From Anaerolineaceae bacterium (GTDB lineage Bacteria > Chloroflexota > Anaerolineae > Aggregatilineales > Phototrophicaceae), in NCBI GenBank assembly GCA_020634135.1, contig JACKCG010000001.1, positions 186,001 to 250,000 of the forward strand: DNA of 64,000 bases, written 5' to 3'. Shown in pieces: positions 18,000 through 25,655 of the stretch. The notes under the pieces were generated by a model that was given only the letters and a program-made list of their open reading frames with translations, made no database searches and was not told where the DNA came from. Numbering within the stretch: the first letter of the stretch is position 1; each line of letters opens with the position of its first letter. The position numbers and the translations under genes were made by a program.

Positions 18000-18488
18000 C
18001 TGCTTCACCGCCCCCGTTTTGATTGCCGCCTTGATACGAGACTCCAATTTACCGAGGTAAGAAAGAGCTTCTGGCGTGCCTTCCAGCGGCGCCCAGGATG
18101 CGAACTGCTTGTGGGTGGCAGCCTCATATGGCCCCTGGATGATCTCTAACACCGCGCATGGTGTGAGCGCTACAAATGTGTGATACACACCAGGGCGAAT
18201 ATCTACACCGCGCACCGGGCCGTTCGTCTCAAGTACGAAAATCGCTTCAATATCTCCATCCTGTGTGAAGTGGATGCAGGCAGCTTGCCCACGCAGAATA
18301 CTGATAAGCTCGACTTTATCCGGATTCTGGTGCTTATGAGGGGTGACATACGTGCCGGGCATCAGGGCGTTGAGCATTCGCTGTACCGGCTCATGATGAT
18401 CGTGAAACCGGTATGGCATCCTACCTCGTTCAGATTGTTCCGCCTGGGTGATGAGATCAGTAATGAGCGCTTCGGTAATCGGGCGCAT
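17994..18488 (-). CDS. WbuC family cupin-fold metalloprotein
   Basis: The 164-residue protein matches the WbuC cupin family: VQRMLNALMPGTYVTPHKHQNPDKVELI holds the first cupin motif with the metal-binding histidines, VDIRPGVYHTFVAL the second, followed by the typical EIIQGPYEAATHKQFASWAP end. WbuC-type proteins are found in O-antigen and other polysaccharide loci; their reaction is not established. Here it lies at the end of a polysaccharide set but on the opposite strand. GGAGA lies eight bases before the ATG. Confidence 0.85.
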   Translation of the reverse strand: MRPITEALITDLITQAEQSERGRMPYRFHDHHEPVQRMLNALMPGTYVTPHKHQNPDKVELISILRGQAACIHFTQDGDIEAIFVLETNGPVRGVDIRPGVYHTFVALTPCAVLEIIQGPYEAATHKQFASWAPLEGTPEALSYLGKLESRIKAAIKTGAVKQG

Positions 18489-18574
18489 AGGTTGGATTCT
18501 CCATCAGTGCCACTATTAAAGAAAACCCGGTGTACCTGCAAGTTATCGCTCTGCCCGCCGGGGTCGCAGGCTAT

Positions 18575-19033
18575 CTATGATTCTGGCTTATTTTGCTGAA
18601 GATAGTCTGCCAGAAGTTGCAGTTCCTGGCGGTAGATGCGGCGTGTGATCGGCGGATTTATCAGCCGTTCTGCCAGTCCTTTAATCCCTGGGCTGGGTCG
18701 GAAATCCGAGGCAATAGTAACCCGTGTCTGGTCATCACCGGCAACCGGTTCGAGCGTAAACGTTGTCATAACCCCGGCCTCTTCATCGGCCTCCATTAGA
18801 ATCTTGCCCGGTTGAGGCTCGCTGACAACCATGTGGAAATGCGTACTGGTGCCCATCACATCCATCCGCACACGAAACACCGTACCCGCGCCCTGGCCGC
18901 CCTGCTCAATGACCAGATCAGCGAAATAAAGTTTGGGCAGAATGGCAGGATGCGCGGCGCGATAATCTGAAAGTACGGTGTAAATCGCTTCAGGACGGGC
19001 AGTAATCACTGCTGAGACTTCTACATGCATCAT
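18575..19033 (-). CDS. SRPBCC family protein (polyketide cyclase/dehydrase-like)
   Basis: The 152-residue protein shows the START/SRPBCC pattern: an N-terminal strand VEVSAVITARPEAIYTVLSD, then alternating strands with a PQPGKILMEAD stretch, and a C-terminal long helix (IYRQELQLLADYL). These folds bind hydrophobic ligands in a cavity. It starts nine bases after the stop of the His-rich membrane protein and probably belongs to its operon. No ligand or enzymatic function can be read from the sequence. Confidence 0.78.
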   Translation of the reverse strand: MMHVEVSAVITARPEAIYTVLSDYRAAHPAILPKLYFADLVIEQGGQGAGTVFRVRMDVMGTSTHFHMVVSEPQPGKILMEADEEAGVMTTFTLEPVAGDDQTRVTIASDFRPSPGIKGLAERLINPPITRRIYRQELQLLADYLQQNKPES

Positions 19034-19042
19034 GATTTCGCC

Positions 19043-19813
19043 TCACGGATATAAATACGGATGTTCTGGTTGGTCAATGACTTCAATAGTGTCGGCATAC
19101 AGGAGCGGCACGGTGTCCCCGCGAAACTCGCCAATCTGAAATGTGCCATGCACCTGCACCCAGGTATCCGCCGGAAAGTCTGTGGCGTCCGCGAATACCA
19201 CCGGCAGGCCAATGGCGGACGAATCGGCCACACAGCAGCTGATCGTGAAGCGTGCCACCATGAATTGGTCATCGGGAAAGGTGATTTCCCGGTAGACGAA
19301 CCCGACAACATCGGCTTCTCTACCATTAAAGCTGCCGAGGTCATCGCTCTGGTTAAAAGCTCGCAGCCAGTCCAGTACGTTCCAGGTGAGCGGGTCGCCG
19401 GTAAATGTGGTAATTGAACTGGTAGAGACGCTGCTGTTCAGGCTGATATTGCCCTCCACCGCTGCCGCGCCCAGTGGGCGTGATGGGATAAGCGTGCCAA
19501 GTACCAGCGGAACGGAGATAATCGCCAGTACACCCCATGTGAGCGGGGCGTGGTCATGATCGTGATGATGGTCATGGTCGTCCGGCCCCCTCAGCAGCAC
19601 CCCGACACTGATCGCCCCCAGCAGCAAAAACAGCCCTGCCGCGACATACGATAGCCAGCCAAATCGCGCGTTGACGTAGTTTGCCAGGTTGCCAGTGATG
19701 ATGTTATAGACGAAGTACAGTCCCAGCCCCAGCAGCAGCAGCGCCTTTGCCCAGGCTTGGGCATGTTCTTTGTCGTGGTCGTGGTGTGTATGATCGTGTT
19801 CGACAGCTTGCAT
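19043..19813 (-). CDS. TIGR03943/DUF1980 family putative permease subunit, His-rich
   Basis: The 256-residue protein begins with a histidine/aspartate-rich tract (HDHTHHDHDKEH), has two membrane helices, a second His-rich tract (DDHDHHHDHDHAP) and a further helix, then an extracytoplasmic domain containing TISCCVADSSAIGLPV, which holds the two conserved cysteines. This is the arrangement of the YcgQ/TIGR03943 family, which regularly accompanies a DUF318 permease, as it does here (nine bases after the permease gene). The His tracts suggest metal binding, but the transported species is unknown. A GGTAAACGT leader precedes the ATG. Confidence 0.82.
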   Translation of the reverse strand: MQAVEHDHTHHDHDKEHAQAWAKALLLLGLGLYFVYNIITGNLANYVNARFGWLSYVAAGLFLLLGAISVGVLLRGPDDHDHHHDHDHAPLTWGVLAIISVPLVLGTLIPSRPLGAAAVEGNISLNSSVSTSSITTFTGDPLTWNVLDWLRAFNQSDDLGSFNGREADVVGFVYREITFPDDQFMVARFTISCCVADSSAIGLPVVFADATDFPADTWVQVHGTFQIGEFRGDTVPLLYADTIEVIDQPEHPYLYP

Positions 19814-19822
19814 ACGTTTACC

Positions 19823-20857
19823 TTAAAAAACCACATTCAGGTTGAGCCAGATGCTGATGAGCATCGTCATCAGCAGGGGGAGAATAATCAGGTAGGCGAC
19901 TGTGCGCCGCCTGAACACGCCCAGGAACATCAGTGTACTCTTAATATCCACCATTGGCCCAAAAGTCAGGAAAGCCAGCACTGAGCCGGTGGTGAAAGTC
20001 CCGGCGAAGGCCAGCGCCAGGAACGCATCTACAGTGGAGCACACGCTCAGGACGAAGGCCAGGGTTTGCAGCACCAATACCGAAACCACCGGGCCTCTAC
20101 CAAGCGCCAGCAGCGTTTCCTGCGAAACCAGGGTTTGCATGGCCGCTGCCAGTAGGGAGCCGATAATCAGGTAGCGTCCCATGTCGAAGAATTCATCTCC
20201 GGCCATCTGAAGCGCGTCTCGCAAACCAATGAGCAGCGGCTTACGAGGCGTCGGTGGTACTTTCAGCAAAATCTGGCCCGAACCGCCTGTTACGGGCAGC
20301 GTGGCATGAGGCCGCAGTACTTCCTGGGGCTTCGCGCCCAATGCGAACACGAGGCCGACGGCGATGGCGACGACAGCCGTCACCACAAAGCGCCCGATCA
20401 AAATCTGCCCGAAGCCGAATGCCGATAGGGTACTGACCAGTACCACCGGGTTCATAACCGGCGCAGCCAGTAAGAAAGTGATGCCCACCCACATTGGCAG
20501 CCCCTTATTAAACAGCCGCCGCACCACCGGGACGACGCCACACTCACATACCGGGAAGGCGAACCCCATGAACGCACCGGAGATCGTCGCCCAAAACGGG
20601 TTGCGTGGCAGGAACCGGGTGATGTCCTCTGGTGTGATGAAGGCCTCGATCATGCCGGAGGCCAGCGTGCCGAGCAACAAGAAGGGAACAGCCTCTATGA
20701 AAATGCCTAAAAAGCGTGTGGAAAAAATGCTGAGAATTGTCCCGGCATCCTGCCCGGTGCTGAGGACTGCCACCAGCAAAATGCCGATTACGGCGGTAGC
20801 AGCCAGTCGTAGCAGCCAGTGCCGCCGGGGTTGTTTTTTGTGAGGATGTTCACTCAT
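19823..20857 (-). CDS. Permease, DUF318/YcgR family
   Basis: The 344-residue membrane protein has about eight to ten helices and two conserved signatures: PVCECGVVPVVRRL, with the CxCG motif, and LLAAPVMNPVVLVST, with the PxxNPVV motif. These are diagnostic of the DUF318 permease family, to which the methylarsenite exporter ArsP also belongs. It heads a minus-strand operon with the TIGR03943 partner and an SRPBCC protein. No ars regulatory gene is near, so arsenic export is only one possibility. Metal or organic-metalloid transport is inferred from the family and the His-rich partner. Confidence 0.85.
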   Translation of the reverse strand: MSEHPHKKQPRRHWLLRLAATAVIGILLVAVLSTGQDAGTILSIFSTRFLGIFIEAVPFLLLGTLASGMIEAFITPEDITRFLPRNPFWATISGAFMGFAFPVCECGVVPVVRRLFNKGLPMWVGITFLLAAPVMNPVVLVSTLSAFGFGQILIGRFVVTAVVAIAVGLVFALGAKPQEVLRPHATLPVTGGSGQILLKVPPTPRKPLLIGLRDALQMAGDEFFDMGRYLIIGSLLAAAMQTLVSQETLLALGRGPVVSVLVLQTLAFVLSVCSTVDAFLALAFAGTFTTGSVLAFLTFGPMVDIKSTLMFLGVFRRRTVAYLIILPLLMTMLISIWLNLNVVF

Positions 20858-20943
20858 GACGCTTGACCATGTCTGACTATTATGAAATCAGGGCCGATTC
20901 TACTGCACCCAGTTTAGCGGAAAATGAGCATGTGCTACAGGGT

Positions 20944-21930
20944 TTATATCCCGAACAGGGGTGCGGCGCGTTCCCAATAGCGCATCTGGAACGATTCGTG
21001 ATAGGCTGAGTCGAAACGATTGACGCTCTCGAAGCGTTCATCCAATACTGCCAGAGATTGACTCATTCGGATCACCCAGAAGACAAGCATCAGTTGTTCA
21101 TAGATTGTGGTTCGTTGGGGCAGGGTCTTATCGTCCAGAATCAAGCTGTGTTCGGTTTTTATCCAGTCCCGGTGGGATTCCGGTAAGTCAAAATAAGCGG
21201 GCTGAGTGCATAGCCCGGCGATGTCAAATGCTGGATCTGCCCATCCGCTATATTCCCAGTCAACGAAACGAATTATCCCTTTGTTGAGGATCATATTCTT
21301 CGGATTCACGTCGTCCAGCACCAGTCGTTCATCCACCGGGGCATTCCAGAACTGTGGCAGGCGTTGGCAAGCAGCCTGTAACAGGCGCTCTATTTGCTCG
21401 CGGCGCAGCCCGCCAATGATACCCCCTGGTAGTTTGTTCAGTCGCTCCTGGATTCTTGCCATTAAGTTGCCCGGCTCACGGCTGGCAAAGAATGCCGGAC
21501 GTAAATGTACGTGTGAGCGTTCCGGCGTCAGGCTGTGGACCTCTCCCAATGCACTCAAGATGGCAATCCAGGTTTGCATATCTTCGGGCGGCGGTGAGGT
21601 TTCCAGTCGTCCCCCTTCCAGCCACTGTGATATGACAACTGGGCCGGGTAGTCCGGGGAAACTCTCTCGATGATATATCGGATGTGGGCAGACATCGTAT
21701 CCGGCCAAGCGCAGCGCCAGTGTTGCTGCGTATTCCCGCTCAGACCGATGACGCCCGTCGGGTAAGGTGATTTTCACAGCAAGATCCCGTTGTCCGGGTG
21801 CCTCCGACTGTGCTCGGAAGACAATCCCGTTCGCGCCGCCGCTGACACGGGTGAGCCGCCACCCTTCTCCCTGATAATCCGCTGCATTCTTCTGGTAGCT
21901 GGATGCTGCTGCGGGTAACAATCGCTGCAC
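20944..21930 (-). CDS. Aminoglycoside phosphotransferase/choline kinase-fold protein
   Basis: A frame stays open on this strand to 23211, but its upper part overlaps the TIR gene and has no protein-like character. The real start is GTG at 21930, with GGAAGAGG just upstream, giving 328 residues. Around residue 50 a glycine-rich VSGGANGIVFRA loop and AVKITLP (Lys) mark the N-lobe. LDDVNPKNMIL and FVDWEYSGWADPAFDIA are the catalytic and metal-binding loops. The usual HGD triad start is changed to LDD, so the histidine is lost while the catalytic Asp and metal-binding Asn remain. It is divergent from the TIR-NACHT gene by 180 bases. Confidence 0.8.
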   Translation of the reverse strand: MQRLLPAAASSYQKNAADYQGEGWRLTRVSGGANGIVFRAQSEAPGQRDLAVKITLPDGRHRSEREYAATLALRLAGYDVCPHPIYHRESFPGLPGPVVISQWLEGGRLETSPPPEDMQTWIAILSALGEVHSLTPERSHVHLRPAFFASREPGNLMARIQERLNKLPGGIIGGLRREQIERLLQAACQRLPQFWNAPVDERLVLDDVNPKNMILNKGIIRFVDWEYSGWADPAFDIAGLCTQPAYFDLPESHRDWIKTEHSLILDDKTLPQRTTIYEQLMLVFWVIRMSQSLAVLDERFESVNRFDSAYHESFQMRYWERAAPLFGI

Positions 21931-22110
21931 GTAGATCCTCTTCCGATGATGATGTAACTCTCGTTTGCCAGTATAGCTGATTGTGCGGTGACGAACCAGA
22001 TAACAGCCGTGCGGATAGCCGCACATAAGCCCCATTCTGCATTTTAGTTTCCGCTGGATTTGCAGTAAGATTAATGGGAACGATTTTACTTTACGGGTCA
22101 GGGGAGTATC

Positions 22111-24324
22111 GTGGTCCGGTATCTTTATCTTAGCTATCATACCTATGACACAGAATTTGCTCTCCAGGTGGCGGCTGATCTGAAGAATAATGGTGTTGCA
22201 CTGTGGATGGACCGGCTTGACATTCCAACAAATGCAGCTTGGGACGATGCGATTTTGAAGACCATGAAGAACAGTGATGCTATCCTGGTCGTGCTGTCGC
22301 CAGACTACCTGGACACCCCGTATTGCCAGGCCGAACTGGACGCGGCAAAACAATCCGGGCGCGCAGTGCTGGCGGTAGTGGCCCGGCAAAATGGGACCAG
22401 TGATTTCTCCCGCCAGGCCATTCCCGTGATTGATTTTACGCGGTGGCGGATGCAGACTGATTATACGTTGGCTTTTGGCGACCTGTTGGGGATCATCCCG
22501 GATGAATATAAGGGCGAAACGCCATCCTGGGAAAATTGTTACCTGATTAGCATGATCGCTGAACTTGAAGCCCGGCGCAGTTTTATCACGGTGATGGGAA
22601 CGCCGGTAAACTGTGAACTGGATGGCGTGCCGGTGCGTCCGCAACCGCTTTCCCCTGCGTTGAGCTGGCCGACCAGCTTTTCTGCAATCGCTGATCGTGG
22701 AAGTGTGTCGTTTTGGGATGCCCGTGAATATGTGCAGCATGGCCGTATCAAACTGCGCTCGATTTACGACGCCCTGCAGGAATATCCCCGTTTTGTCCTG
22801 TTGGGAGAGGCCGGAAGTGGCAAAACGACGGCGCTCCGCCTGCTGGCACTCGAAACTGCCCGCAAGCGTCTGCACAATCCTGAAGCTACGCCGCTCCCGT
22901 GCCTGCTTTATCTGCCGGTTTGGGATACCGAACCTTCTTTTCTGGATTTTGCTTACCAGTGGTGGCCGGGCGGCAACCTCGCTGAGGCTCTGGAGCAGGG
23001 TGACATCCTGTTGTTCCTGGATGGTCTCAACGAAATGGGAACTGCCGGACAAAGCAAGGTCGCTAAAATACGCGAATGGCTTGGGAGTCAACCGGATATT
23101 CGGGCGATTATCACCTGTCGTACCGGTGATTATACGGGTGAACTGGAACTGAACCTGCCTGCCGTAGTTGCAGAACCGATGACATCGGCCCAGATTCGCG
23201 CCTTTGCCCAAAATTACTTGGGCAACGACGCCCGGTCTTTCCTCGAACAGTTGATGGTAGAGGGACAGGATGAGCGTGACCTCGCACGGTTAGCCGAGAC
23301 GCCCTATCTGCTTTCTGCACTGATTGCAATCTTTCGGGATCGTGGATTCCTGCCACGTAATACCGGGCTGTTATTGCGTTCACTTGCCCAGGTGATTTGG
23401 GAGCAACCGGTCTTACAGCAAATGCCAGGCTGGATACCATTTGCCGATCTGGAAGTGATGCTTGCTCGCCTGGCGTATACGATGATTCGCCAGGGAAGGC
23501 CAGTGGATGTCTCTCAGAGATGGGCACTGCGCCAGCTTTCTGGGAAATCCTGGTGGCAAAAAGCGGATACGATCATGATGGATGTTTTATGGATCGCTCA
23601 TCATGCTCATCTGGTCGAAATTCGTGGTCGTCAGGTGCGTTTTTACCATCGCCTTATTCAAGAGTATTTTGCAGCGGCCTATCTGCGGGAAAACGGCGCG
23701 AAACCGGTGCTGGCACGTCCCGACTTCTACCTGGGACGTGTGGCCGGAAAATGGGATCAGACGATTATTGCGCTGTGTGGTATTGTTGAGGATGCTGAAC
23801 GTGTTGTTTGCGAGGTCCTGTCGTATGATCCCTGGTTGGCGCTTGACTGTATTCGTAGCGGTATCCAGGTTTCGTCAGGCTGTTACGGAGACCTGTTGTC
23901 TGAGTTGTTCAGTCGTTTGTTGTCCATGGACTGGCCGGTCCGCCGCGCCGTAGTGTGGGCTTTGGGCCAAATCGGCGACCCGGCGGCTATCCCGGTGCTG
24001 GTGATGAATGGCTTGCTGGATACGGATTGGCCGGTACGCTGTGCCGCCGCAACTGCCTTAGGCAAGATTGGCGTGGCAGATGTTGTTTCCGGCTTGATTG
24101 AAGCGCTGCAAGACCAGAATCATAATGTGCGAGAAGCAGCGGCTGATGCGCTGGCCCAGGTGGGTTCGCCTGCCGTTCCGGCACTGATCGAGAAACTGAA
24201 CGACACGCATTACCCCTCTCGCTCAGAACAGCGCATCTGTGATTACGCCGCCACAACGCTCAAACAGATCGCCACACCGGAAGCATTACACGCCCTGGCG
24301 TCCAGGTGGCAAACTACACGTTGA
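22111..24324 (+). CDS. TIR-NACHT-HEAT repeat protein (NLR-like STAND ATPase)
   Basis: Residues 1-140 are a TIR domain (RYLYLSYHTYDTEFA...LWMD...VVLSPDYL), with the putative NADase glutamate Glu75 in YCQAEL. Residues about 190-400 are a NACHT-type P-loop ATPase: Walker A GEAGSGKTT at 232-240, Walker B FLDGLNEM with Asp304. A mostly helical arm follows, and residues 607-725 are HEAT-like repeats (DWPVRRAVVWALGQIGD and DWPVRCAAATALGKIG, 32 residues apart, then a third). This is the layout of bacterial NLR-like immune sensors, in which ligand sensing drives oligomerisation and TIR-mediated NAD loss. GTG start with GGGGAG four bases upstream. No companion effector is adjacent. Confidence 0.9.
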   Translation: MVRYLYLSYHTYDTEFALQVAADLKNNGVALWMDRLDIPTNAAWDDAILKTMKNSDAILVVLSPDYLDTPYCQAELDAAKQSGRAVLAVVARQNGTSDFSRQAIPVIDFTRWRMQTDYTLAFGDLLGIIPDEYKGETPSWENCYLISMIAELEARRSFITVMGTPVNCELDGVPVRPQPLSPALSWPTSFSAIADRGSVSFWDAREYVQHGRIKLRSIYDALQEYPRFVLLGEAGSGKTTALRLLALETARKRLHNPEATPLPCLLYLPVWDTEPSFLDFAYQWWPGGNLAEALEQGDILLFLDGLNEMGTAGQSKVAKIREWLGSQPDIRAIITCRTGDYTGELELNLPAVVAEPMTSAQIRAFAQNYLGNDARSFLEQLMVEGQDERDLARLAETPYLLSALIAIFRDRGFLPRNTGLLLRSLAQVIWEQPVLQQMPGWIPFADLEVMLARLAYTMIRQGRPVDVSQRWALRQLSGKSWWQKADTIMMDVLWIAHHAHLVEIRGRQVRFYHRLIQEYFAAAYLRENGAKPVLARPDFYLGRVAGKWDQTIIALCGIVEDAERVVCEVLSYDPWLALDCIRSGIQVSSGCYGDLLSELFSRLLSMDWPVRRAVVWALGQIGDPAAIPVLVMNGLLDTDWPVRCAAATALGKIGVADVVSGLIEALQDQNHNVREAAADALAQVGSPAVPALIEKLNDTHYPSRSEQRICDYAATTLKQIATPEALHALASRWQTTR

Positions 24325-24388
24325 TAAAACGGATATTGTGAGGCGAACCAGGGGTTGGAGCCTGTACCCCTTAGAGTGAGTATAAATT

Positions 24389-25633
24389 GTGACAGACGAT
24401 TCTTTTGAAATTGAACTGACTGGAATGGCCCATGGCGGGCGGGCACTTGGCAAGCGGGGCAAGCAGGTTGTGTTTATCCCTTATACCATCCCCGGTGAAC
24501 GGGTAATGGCACGCATCACGGAAGACCGAGGGCGCGTGGCGTTCGCTGCCGGGGTTACGCTGTTAGAGGCTTCTGCAGACCGGGTGTTTCCGCAGTGTCC
24601 CCATTTTGGACCAGGGCGCTGCGGTGGCTGCCAGTGGCAGCATATAGACTATGCCGCCCAACTGCTGCTTAAACAGGATGTGTTGGCCGACCAGTTGGCG
24701 CGTATCGGTGGTCTGGAAAATGCCGATGTGTGCCGGGTGATTCCCAGCCCGGAACAATGGCATTACAACTATCACATGCGCTTCATCGCTGTGGATAATG
24801 GAGAGTTGGCGCTCCCAGGGACAGAGCAGGGGCAGCTTGTCCGTATTGAGACCTGTGATGTGCTGCATCCTGATCTGCTCTCGTTAAAAGAATCACTTGA
24901 ACTGGAAGCCTTTTCCGGGTTGCAGGAAATTACGCTGCAGATGGGAATGGACGGCGGACGCATGATTATCCTCAAGATGGAGGATGACGAAGCGCCGGAA
25001 CTATTGGCTGACATGCCTGCCAGCGCCAACCTGCTCCTGGATGCCAATGAACCGGCTAATCTCTTTGGCGATACGCATTCCCGTTACAGTGTCAAGGGGC
25101 GTACCTTCCGGGCGACGGCGGGTTCATATTTCCGTCCGAACGTGATGCAGGCCGGGAACCTGGTAAATACTGTTCTTGAGCTGTTGAACCCTCGTCCTGA
25201 AGATGTCGTGCTGGATTTATACGGCGGGGTCGGGCTGTATGCTGCCTTTGTTGCCCAACGTGCCCGCCTGGTGACGCTGGTGGAACAGTACCCGCCAGCG
25301 GCGACGGATGCCGAAGAAAATCTGGCTGACCTGGACAATGTGGATATTATTGAAGGCGACGTCGAAGACGTGCTGGATTCACTGACCGAGTCCTATGATT
25401 CCGCTATTGTAGACCCGCCGCCCGCTGGGATTTCTGCGCTCGCTTTTGATAGTCTGGTGGGATTGAAAATCCCACGCCTGGTCTATGTAAGCAGCGACCC
25501 GGCGACTCTGGCGCGAGATGCAAAACGCCTGGTTCAGGCTGGTTACACGCCGGGTCGCGTGCAGCCTTTGGATTTCTCCCCGCAAACCTATTATATTGAC
25601 GCCGTGATGGTGTTCGAGCGTAACAGAAAATAG
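24389..25633 (+). CDS. RlmD/TrmA-family RNA methyltransferase-like protein, catalytic Cys replaced
   Basis: The 414-residue protein has an N-terminal TRAM-like beta domain (about residues 5-55), a [4Fe-4S] site (Cys70, Cys78, Cys81 in CPHFGPGRCGGC and a fourth near 155 in ETCDVLHP), and a C-terminal SAM-binding Rossmann fold with DLYGGVGLYA. This is the layout of RlmD/RlmC/RumA m5U methyltransferases. However, the nucleophile motif YVSCNPATLARD reads YVSSDPATLARD (Ser369), and the DPPR motif reads DPPPAG. Classical m5U chemistry needs the cysteine, so the reaction is doubtful. GTG start at 24389. It follows the TIR gene by 64 bases. Confidence 0.85.
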   Translation: MTDDSFEIELTGMAHGGRALGKRGKQVVFIPYTIPGERVMARITEDRGRVAFAAGVTLLEASADRVFPQCPHFGPGRCGGCQWQHIDYAAQLLLKQDVLADQLARIGGLENADVCRVIPSPEQWHYNYHMRFIAVDNGELALPGTEQGQLVRIETCDVLHPDLLSLKESLELEAFSGLQEITLQMGMDGGRMIILKMEDDEAPELLADMPASANLLLDANEPANLFGDTHSRYSVKGRTFRATAGSYFRPNVMQAGNLVNTVLELLNPRPEDVVLDLYGGVGLYAAFVAQRARLVTLVEQYPPAATDAEENLADLDNVDIIEGDVEDVLDSLTESYDSAIVDPPPAGISALAFDSLVGLKIPRLVYVSSDPATLARDAKRLVQAGYTPGRVQPLDFSPQTYYIDAVMVFERNRK

Positions 25634-25655
25634 TTATTCACACCAAAGGATGCGT

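Noticed and set aside
21931..23211. Upstream extension of the kinase-fold frame on the minus strand, giving a 755-residue product
   Set aside because: It runs antisense through the TIR-NACHT gene and has no protein-like motif; a GTG with a good ribosome site at 21930 gives a normal-length kinase-fold protein.
22697..23953. Several frames of 120-150 codons within the TIR-NACHT gene
   Set aside because: These are alternative-frame shadows; the TIR, Walker and HEAT motifs all lie in one continuous frame.
24325..24388. AGGGGT/ACCCCT hairpin after the TIR-NACHT gene as a terminator
   Set aside because: The stem is only six pairs with a 10-base loop and no T-run, so it was not listed as a terminator.
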